Below, piece by piece: positions 45,647-50,967 of a stretch of DNA of 50,967 nucleotides. The stretch comes from Pseudomonadota bacterium (GTDB lineage: Bacteria > Pseudomonadota > Gammaproteobacteria > Acidiferrobacterales > Acidiferrobacteraceae). The position numbers and the translations under genes were made by a program. How positions within the stretch are numbered: position 1 is the first letter of the stretch; each line of letters starts with the position of its first letter. The notes under the pieces were generated by a model. That model was not told where the DNA came from. It searched no databases and saw only the letters and a program-made list of their open reading frames with translations. The stretch lies in the NCBI GenBank assembly GCA_021777535.1, contig JAJYDN010000016.1:1-50967 (forward strand). The letters run 5' to 3'.

Positions 45647-46779
45647 ACATACGGCGCGTCTTCGCGATGGCCTACAAGGAGACCCTGCAGATCTGGCGGG
45701 ATCCGCGCAGTCTCGCCATCGCCCTTTTGATGCCGCTCATGCAGATGACCTTGCTCGGGTATGGCGTGAGCCTGGACATCAAGCACGTGCCGGTATGCGT
45801 CTACGATCAGGAAAACAACCAGCAGACCCGCGGCATCGTCGAGCGCCTCGTCTCCTCGGGCTGGTTTTCCATCAGCCGCACCCTGACCCGCCAGACGGGC
45901 ATCCGGCGCGCGATGGACCGCGGCGAATGCATCGCCGCCATCGTGATCCCCGCCAATTTCTCGCGCGAGCTGGCAGCGACCGGATCGGCGCCGGTGCAGG
46001 CCATCCTCGATGCGACGGATGTCAACACGACCAACATCGCCATCGGCTATCTGCAGGGCGTTGTGGCCCAGATCAACGCCGCCCTCGACGCGCAATGGGC
46101 GGAGGCACACGGCGTGAAAGGGTCGCTGGCCGGGCAGGTCGAGCTCGCACAGAGTACCTGGTTCAACGAGACCCTCGACAGCCGCAACTTCATCATCCCC
46201 GGCGTAGTAGCCGTCATTCTGGCGCTGGTCGGCGCACAGCTTACGTCACTCACCATTGCGCGTGAGTGGGAGCGCGGCACGATGGAGCAACTGATTTCGA
46301 CGCCGGTAACGGCCCTTGAAGTCATGCTGGGCAAGCTGGTCCCCTATTTTGCGGTCGGTCTCATCGACGCCGTGTTCTGTCTGGCAAGTGCGGCATGGTG
46401 GTTCCGCGTGCCCTTCCGGGGCAACATCATCACGCTGTTTGTGACGACGGCTCTTTTCATCCTGGTCGTTCTCGACATCGGTTATCTCATCTCCGTGCGC
46501 ATACGCAGCCAGCTCGGGGCGAGCCAGGTGGCACTGCTCATCACCTTGCTGCCGACCACTTTGCTGTCGGGCTACACATTTCCGATCGATCAGATGCCGG
46601 CACCCATCCGGGCCCTGACGCTCATCGTCTACCCGCGCTACTACGTGACGATCTTGCGGGCGATTTTTCTGAAGGGCAGCGGGCTTGCCGATTTGTGGGC
46701 CCCTTCGCTCGGGCTTTTGGCCTATGCCGTGATCGTGATCTGGCTTGCCGCCCGGGCCTTCCAGAAGCGGCTGGACTGA
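45643..46779 (+). CDS. ABC-2 type exporter permease, first of two
   Basis: A 378-aa ABC-2 permease. One N-terminal membrane helix (near 25-45), a large extracytoplasmic domain (about 50-180) and five C-terminal helices (180-370) match the YbhS/YbhR and DrrB-like pattern. The motif REWERGTMEQLISTPV at about 205-220 is the conserved cytoplasmic loop that meets the ATPase. It is paired with the next gene as a heterodimeric channel. Confidence 0.9.
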   Translation: MNIRRVFAMAYKETLQIWRDPRSLAIALLMPLMQMTLLGYGVSLDIKHVPVCVYDQENNQQTRGIVERLVSSGWFSISRTLTRQTGIRRAMDRGECIAAIVIPANFSRELAATGSAPVQAILDATDVNTTNIAIGYLQGVVAQINAALDAQWAEAHGVKGSLAGQVELAQSTWFNETLDSRNFIIPGVVAVILALVGAQLTSLTIAREWERGTMEQLISTPVTALEVMLGKLVPYFAVGLIDAVFCLASAAWWFRVPFRGNIITLFVTTALFILVVLDIGYLISVRIRSQLGASQVALLITLLPTTLLSGYTFPIDQMPAPIRALTLIVYPRYYVTILRAIFLKGSGLADLWAPSLGLLAYAVIVIWLAARAFQKRLD

Positions 46780-46783
46780 CACC

Positions 46784-47914
46784 ATGTTCGAGCGTTTGTC
46801 GGTGATGCTGATGAAGGAATTTCTGGAGCTAAAGCGCGACCGCTGGGCGATGTTCCGCCTCGTGGTGCCCCTGCTCGTGCAGATGCTGGTGTTCGGTTAC
46901 GCCGCCACCTTTACGGTGCACCATGTGACGACCGCCGTGCTCGATCTCGATCAAAGCCAGGCGAGCCGCAGCCTCATTTCGCACATCGTAGCGACCTCCC
47001 GCTTTACCGTGGTCGATGTCGCCAAGACGCAGCGCCAGATCACGCACGACATCAACGACGGTTCAGCCACCATCGCGATCGTGATCCACGCAGGCTTTGC
47101 CCGTGAGCTGGCCAATGGTCAGGGGGCGCCGCTGCAGGTGATCATCGATGGAACCAACTCCAATACCGCGCTCATAGCGCTGGGTTATCTGGAGCAGATC
47201 GTAGCTCAGTATTCGGCGCAGTTGCCGGGCACCGTCACCCTGGTGCCGGGGTTTGCCGCCACCCCGCCCCGCGGCATAGATCTACGGACCCAACCCTGGT
47301 TTAACGCGGGACTGAATGACCGCTGGTTTTTCATTCCCGGCGTGATCGGCACGCTGACATTGATGCAGGTGGTCAGTCTGACCGCCTTTGCCATCGTCCG
47401 GGAACGGGAAATCGGCACACTCGAGCAGATCATGGTAAGCCCCATCCGTCCTGTCGAATTCATACTCGGCAAGACCCTGCCTTTTTTTCTGATCGGACTT
47501 GGCGATATCAGCCTCATCAGCGTATTGGGCATACTGTGGTTTCATATTCCTTTTCTGGGCAGTCCCCTCATCATGCTGCTTGGCGCCTCGCTGTTCCTGC
47601 TGGCGAGCTTGGGCATGGGCCTGTTGCTGTCGGCCTTCTCGCGTACCCAGCAACAGGCGTTCGCGCTCAACTTTTTCTTCGTGAACCCCTTTTTCATTCT
47701 TTCGGGTTTTGCGTTCCCCATCGCCGCCATGCCGAAGGCCCTGCGGTGGTTTACGCTCATCAATCCCCTGCGTTATTTTCTCGTGGTCATTCGCGCGATT
47801 TTCCTGAAAGGCGTCGGACTGAGTGCATTGTGGCCCGATCTGCTGGCCATGGCGCTTCTGGCTTTTGTGATGCTGACGATCAGTGTACGGCGCTTCCATA
47901 AATCGCTCGACTGA
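46784..47914 (+). CDS. ABC-2 type exporter permease, second of two
   Basis: A 376-aa ABC-2 permease with the same topology as the previous gene: N-terminal helix, extracytoplasmic domain with the conserved TVVDVAKTQRQITHDINDG stretch, and five C-terminal helices. The ATPase-contact motif is REREIGTLEQIMVSPI (about 206-221). The start at 46784 is 4 bp after the previous stop. As the last gene of the cluster it completes the adaptor, two ATPases and two permeases needed for a working exporter. No outer-membrane TolC gene is adjacent. Confidence 0.9.
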   Translation: MFERLSVMLMKEFLELKRDRWAMFRLVVPLLVQMLVFGYAATFTVHHVTTAVLDLDQSQASRSLISHIVATSRFTVVDVAKTQRQITHDINDGSATIAIVIHAGFARELANGQGAPLQVIIDGTNSNTALIALGYLEQIVAQYSAQLPGTVTLVPGFAATPPRGIDLRTQPWFNAGLNDRWFFIPGVIGTLTLMQVVSLTAFAIVREREIGTLEQIMVSPIRPVEFILGKTLPFFLIGLGDISLISVLGILWFHIPFLGSPLIMLLGASLFLLASLGMGLLLSAFSRTQQQAFALNFFFVNPFFILSGFAFPIAAMPKALRWFTLINPLRYFLVVIRAIFLKGVGLSALWPDLLAMALLAFVMLTISVRRFHKSLD

Positions 47915-48656
47915 AGATCGCGCTGGCACCACGCCACAGGACAGAAACCGGGATACACAGCCCGACACCGACCGTGTGCGGGTCGTATCAAAAGCGCGAA
48001 CATCCGGCGTGGCCTTGCGGCTGGCGGGAACCTCGCGACCAGGAACGTATTTCAGGCCGGCATGGACACCCTCTTGCGGATGGGGTTCGGGGCCACGGCG
48101 GGGCAATAGAACACGTCCATCTGGCGGAATGTCCGGTCCGCCACGCTGGGACCGGCTTTGCGCAACGCCCGGGTGGCCGAAGATCAGGAAGCCGCGCGTC
48201 CCGCATAGGCGATAAGGGCCTCATAGGGACGCCCGATCAGCCGCTCGTGATCGGACATACTGCCGATGATTATCCCGCGCGCCTTGCCCTGATTTCGCAC
48301 AGGCCCCGCGAACGCTTCTGGCGCGCACCCACATGGCAGGGTCGCGGGGGGGTCTTGCCCTTGGGCGCGAAGAGGTGCCGGCGCCTGCGCCGCCATGCCT
48401 TCGCGCTGCGCCCTTAACGGTGTGGCCTTGGCCACTGAACTCAAAAAGGGCTGTTGCGTGAGACCGATTGCCGTTTTGAACGGCAAGGCACGGGCGATCG
48501 CACTATCCGGTTTTTCCTCGCATACGGGGGCGCGGTTCCCTGTCGGCCACAAGATCGAGGCCGCCATACGGCATGCGCTGCTGTTTCAAGGGGGTGGCGG
48601 CTGTTACCGCCATATGCTAGGCTGACTACCATATGGCAGTTTCGGAGGACATGCTC
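47915..48656. other. Intergenic region with toxin-antitoxin promoter
   Basis: About 740 bp. Short frames on both strands show no motif. The right end carries the inverted repeat before the antitoxin gene. The rest may be decayed sequence; nothing further is supported. Confidence 0.45.
48609..48637 (+). promoter_or_regulatory. Inverted-repeat operator of the Xre-RES module
   Basis: GCCATATG (48609-48616) and CATATGGC (48630-48637) are perfect inverted arms with a 13-bp spacer, ending 19 bp before the antitoxin start. Xre antitoxins commonly bind such sites to repress their own operon. Confidence 0.6.
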
Positions 48657-49046
48657 ATGCACCCGGTTCCGCTAACGCAACCCGCGAACCTCAGTCCCGC
48701 TGCCCTGCGAACGTTCTTCAGGATTGTCGACCGCTGGGGGCTGCGCCCGGATGAGGCCCGAACCCTGTTGGGGGTCCCGAGCACCACCTATTTCCGCTGG
48801 CGCAGGGACCCCGCCCGTGTTCGGCTTGGCGCCGACACGCTGGAGCGGATTTCCTATGTTCTCGGGATCTACAAGGCTTTACGCATCATCTACACCGATG
48901 AGGCCGTCGCGGACCTGTGGTTGAAGCGGCCGAACGACAGTCCGGTTTTTGGCGGACACGAGCCGCTTTTTCGCATGCTGGCCGGACAGGTTGCGGACCT
49001 GTTCGTCACCCGGCAGCACCTGGACGCCCGCCGGGGCGTCGTGTGA
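48657..49046 (+). CDS. Xre/MbcA/ParS-family antitoxin
   Basis: A 129-aa protein. The N-terminal half has a helix-turn-helix (LRPDEARTLLGVPSTTYFRW) and the C-terminal half has the DUF2384 toxin-binding region (LERISYVLGIYKALRIIYTD, then ADLWLKRPNDSPVFGGHEPL) typical of antitoxins of RES toxins. Start 48657 is preferred: GGAGG lies 8 nt upstream, whereas ATGs at 48633 and 48651 lie inside the inverted repeat or too near the Shine-Dalgarno. Its stop overlaps the toxin start by 4 bp (GTGA). Confidence 0.9.
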   Translation: MHPVPLTQPANLSPAALRTFFRIVDRWGLRPDEARTLLGVPSTTYFRWRRDPARVRLGADTLERISYVLGIYKALRIIYTDEAVADLWLKRPNDSPVFGGHEPLFRMLAGQVADLFVTRQHLDARRGVV

Positions 49047-49768
49047 GTGTCCCGGTCACCCACGAGGGCTGGCCGCAGGCCCACCGCATCGTCAGCAGCC
49101 GCTTCCCTCCGATCGGGGTCTTCGATGCCGTCGCCGATCCGGCGGACCTCGAGGCCCTCTACTGGGTGGAGGGCCTCACCAACCCCCGGTTACGGGTGGA
49201 ACTCGGCGCGCTGGACCTCGTCCCCCCGGAAGAGGGTCTCGCGGGGCCCGGCACCACGCCCATCATGGCGGCCTTCACCCACTTCAATGCCGGCGGCAGC
49301 CGCTTTTCCGACGGCCGCTACGGGGTCTATTACGCCGGCCGGACCCGGGAGACCGCGGTCGCGGAGACGGTGTTTCATTGCGGGCGCTGGGCAGCGGAGT
49401 CCCACGACCCGGCCACGATTTTCACCATGCGGGTCTACGTCGGCCGGCTACACAGGCGCCCCTTCCATGACCTGCGCGGAACCTACGCCCGCGCCCATCC
49501 GGGATTCTTCGATCCGGATCCGGCCCACTATGCGCCCGCGCAGGCGTTCGCCGCGGATCTTCGCGCGGGGGGAAGCCCGGGGCTCCTCTACCCGAGCGTG
49601 CGGCACATCGGCGGGGAGTGTGTGGCGGCATTGCGGCCATCGGTTTTGGGGCCAGTAAAGCAGGGTGCGCATTTGGCGTATCACTGGGACGGGCGCCGGA
49701 TCGTCGATGTGATCGAACTGCGACCCATGGGCGTGCCCGGGCGCCCAGAACCATTGCGAGACCCCTGA
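49043..49768 (+). CDS. RES-domain toxin (NAD-consuming)
   Basis: A 241-aa protein starting at GTG. The RES domain residues are recognisable: R in AHRIVSSRFPP, GGSRFSDGRYGVYYAGR, the Glu in TAVAETVFH, and a terminal Ser in LLYPSVRHIGGECVA. RES toxins degrade NAD+ (phosphorolysis in MbcT; ADP-ribosylation in ParT). It is paired with the Xre antitoxin and next to an insertion sequence, as usual in mobile-prone DNA. It is full length with no frame break, so it could be active. Confidence 0.9.
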   Translation: MSVPVTHEGWPQAHRIVSSRFPPIGVFDAVADPADLEALYWVEGLTNPRLRVELGALDLVPPEEGLAGPGTTPIMAAFTHFNAGGSRFSDGRYGVYYAGRTRETAVAETVFHCGRWAAESHDPATIFTMRVYVGRLHRRPFHDLRGTYARAHPGFFDPDPAHYAPAQAFAADLRAGGSPGLLYPSVRHIGGECVAALRPSVLGPVKQGAHLAYHWDGRRIVDVIELRPMGVPGRPEPLRDP

Positions 49769-50196
49769 GAGGCGCGGCATCGGCGCCTGCGGTCCGGCGG
49801 TTTTGCGATTTTTGGCCCTAGGATAACGATTCATCCGTGGATGGCCTGCATGAGGAACGGCGTCCCGGCCGGCTGCAGCTCCCTGGCGCCTGCGCGCGCG
49901 GCGAGAGGCGGGCCGGGGCGTTGCCGACGCTGGATGAGCTGTGCGTGTGAGCCGCAGCCCACTTTGGTCCGTACAGATGGCCTCGGGGTAACTTTGTAGC
50001 AGAAATTCCATCGAACTTCGAATCGGTCCGGCCAGTCGTTATTCAGAGTTACGTGAAAACGATGCGTCTCCGACTGTGACCGTTTTACTTCTACTAATAC
50101 TGCTTTTTTCCTCGTCCACTTGAGATTGTCGCCATACACACACCACACGGTTGACACGTCTCTTTGTATATATGGCTTTTTTGAAATTTGAGTGGG
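49769..50196. other. Intergenic, AT-richer stretch at the insertion-sequence edge
   Basis: From about 49990 to 50190 base composition drops below that of the surroundings. A minus-strand frame (49831-50157, 108 aa) is unlike any family I know and is not called. The end of the ISL3 element should lie here, but I could not identify its terminal repeat. Confidence 0.45.
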
Positions 50197-50967
50197 TTAT
50201 GCGGCATGCGGGTTGATCCGGGTGAAGTCGAGCTTTCCCGCGATGAGGAAGAGCACGGTGCGCATGGTCGTGAAGCGGGTGTAGCCGCGTGCCTTGCGCC
50301 TGGCGGCCTGGAAGAGACCGTTCAAGGCTTCGATGAAGCCGTTGGTCTGGCGGGTCTGGGTCCAGGCAACGATGCCGTCGAAGTGAGAGCGGGCCATTCT
50401 GGCGGCCTCCTTCATCGGCTCGACCTTGGAGCGCAGCACGTTGGAGCACCACTGCTTGAGCAGACGGGAGACGACGTTGATCTGCTTGCGGTCGAGGATT
50501 TCGCGCAGGTGCTCGCGATAGAGCCAGGCGCGGGCGGTTCGCCTGCTCGCCGCCTTGGCGATCAGGGCATCGAGGTCTATGCGGCTGGCGCAGAAAGGCG
50601 GTCGCGGTCCTTGAGCAGAGCCCAACGCATGCCCTTGAGGGTCGGATCGGTTTTCTGTTCAATGCGGCGCATCTGATCGACGGCGGTCGAGGCATGGGCG
50701 ATGATATGGAATTTGTCGAAAGTGAGGCGCGCCCCGGGCAGATGTTTGCCGACCCCTTTGATGAAGGCAGGCGACATGTCGATGCTCACCGGCTCAACCG
50801 GCTCGGCGGATCCGTCATGCGCCGCCAGGTATTCGGCAAAGCGCCTGATGGTCTTGGCATCTTTGCCCTCGGTCACGAACACGACCTTGCGTTCGGTGAT
50901 ATCAGCAGCGAGGGTCAGATAGTCATGGCCGCGCCGGGAGGAGGTTTCATCGATCGCCACCGCGGTG
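50197..50967 (-). pseudogene. ISL3-family transposase, frameshifted and cut by the window edge
   Basis: Two overlapping frames make up one transposase. The upstream frame (to 50577) starts beyond the window and shows the DDE-type AIDETSSRRGHDYLT and a second Asp in SIDMSPAFIKGV with FDKFHIIAHA. The downstream frame (to 50197) shows ARAWLYREHLREILDRK, QTRQTNGFIEALNGLFQ (with the catalytic Glu) and ARGYTRFTTMRTVLFLIAGK. The switch is near 50580-50620, where the upstream frame ends SAPAA and stops. It is a broken gene or an assembly error. Confidence 0.85.

Noticed and set aside
49831-50157. Minus-strand frame of 108 aa beside the ISL3 element
   Set aside because: Composition changes abruptly within it, no motif or ribosome-binding site is visible, and it spans the likely edge of the insertion sequence.

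Overview
The window is about 51 kb of high-GC chromosome from a gammaproteobacterium. The gene set (mpl, rnd, engB, polA, thrB, uvrD, dsbA, GGDEF/EAL proteins) and the convergent engB ... polA layout with thrB close by fit Gammaproteobacteria. Sulfur-handling genes (ArsR-rhodanese, TSUP exporter, cysteine desulfurase, transsulfuration enzyme) would suit a sulfur-oxidising lineage such as the Acidiferrobacterales. That assignment is inference from gene content only; no rRNA or tRNA gene is present to test it.

Layout. 1-3.1 kb (minus strand, running off the left edge): a very long flavoprotein joining a FixC/ETF-quinone-oxidoreductase module, a CxxCxxC ferredoxin-like loop and an acyl-CoA-dehydrogenase-like C-terminus. 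3.3-6.5 kb: a methyltransferase and a divergent pair made of a VirD4-like coupling ATPase and a short MobA/MobL relaxase, with no other conjugation gene. 6.5-15.3 kb: housekeeping genes (acetolactate synthase, dsbA, a cNMP-binding protein, mpl, a membrane protein, rnd-engB, a secreted phosphoesterase, a flavin reductase). 15.5-15.6 kb: a candidate small RNA of about 110 nt directly behind polA, the place Spot 42 holds in enterics, with two C-rich hairpin loops that look like anti-Shine-Dalgarno sequences. 15.7-23.6 kb: polA, a LOG-family protein, thrB, a degenerate GGDEF protein, a BamE-like protein, uvrD.

23.7-31.2 kb is the most striking region. It is a complete functional-amyloid (Fap) export operon on the minus strand in the order fapB-like, fapC, fapD (C39 peptidase), fapE, fapF (outer-membrane barrel), ending with a VpsR-like sigma-54 activator. 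FapC carries ten copies of the amyloid repeat. A near-consensus sigma-54 promoter stands in front of the first gene. Terminator-like hairpins sit in the fapB-fapC and fapC-fapD gaps, and an A8G8 homopolymer lies at the fapF start. A GGDEF-EAL protein, an S49 peptidase and the degenerate GGDEF protein flank the operon, so c-di-GMP control of the amyloid is likely.

31.6-35.3 kb: S49 peptidase, GGDEF/EAL protein, small membrane protein. 35.3-37.2 kb has no convincing gene. 37.2-42.3 kb: a sulfur cluster (TSUP exporter, 101-aa unknown protein, transsulfuration enzyme, cysteine desulfurase) whose promoter carries a perfect inverted repeat over the -10 box, near a divergent ArsR-rhodanese regulator. 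42.8-47.9 kb: a tightly coupled five-gene YbhGFSR-type ABC exporter. 48.6-49.8 kb: a Xre-RES toxin-antitoxin pair with a palindromic operator candidate. 50.2 kb to the end: a frameshifted ISL3-family transposase.
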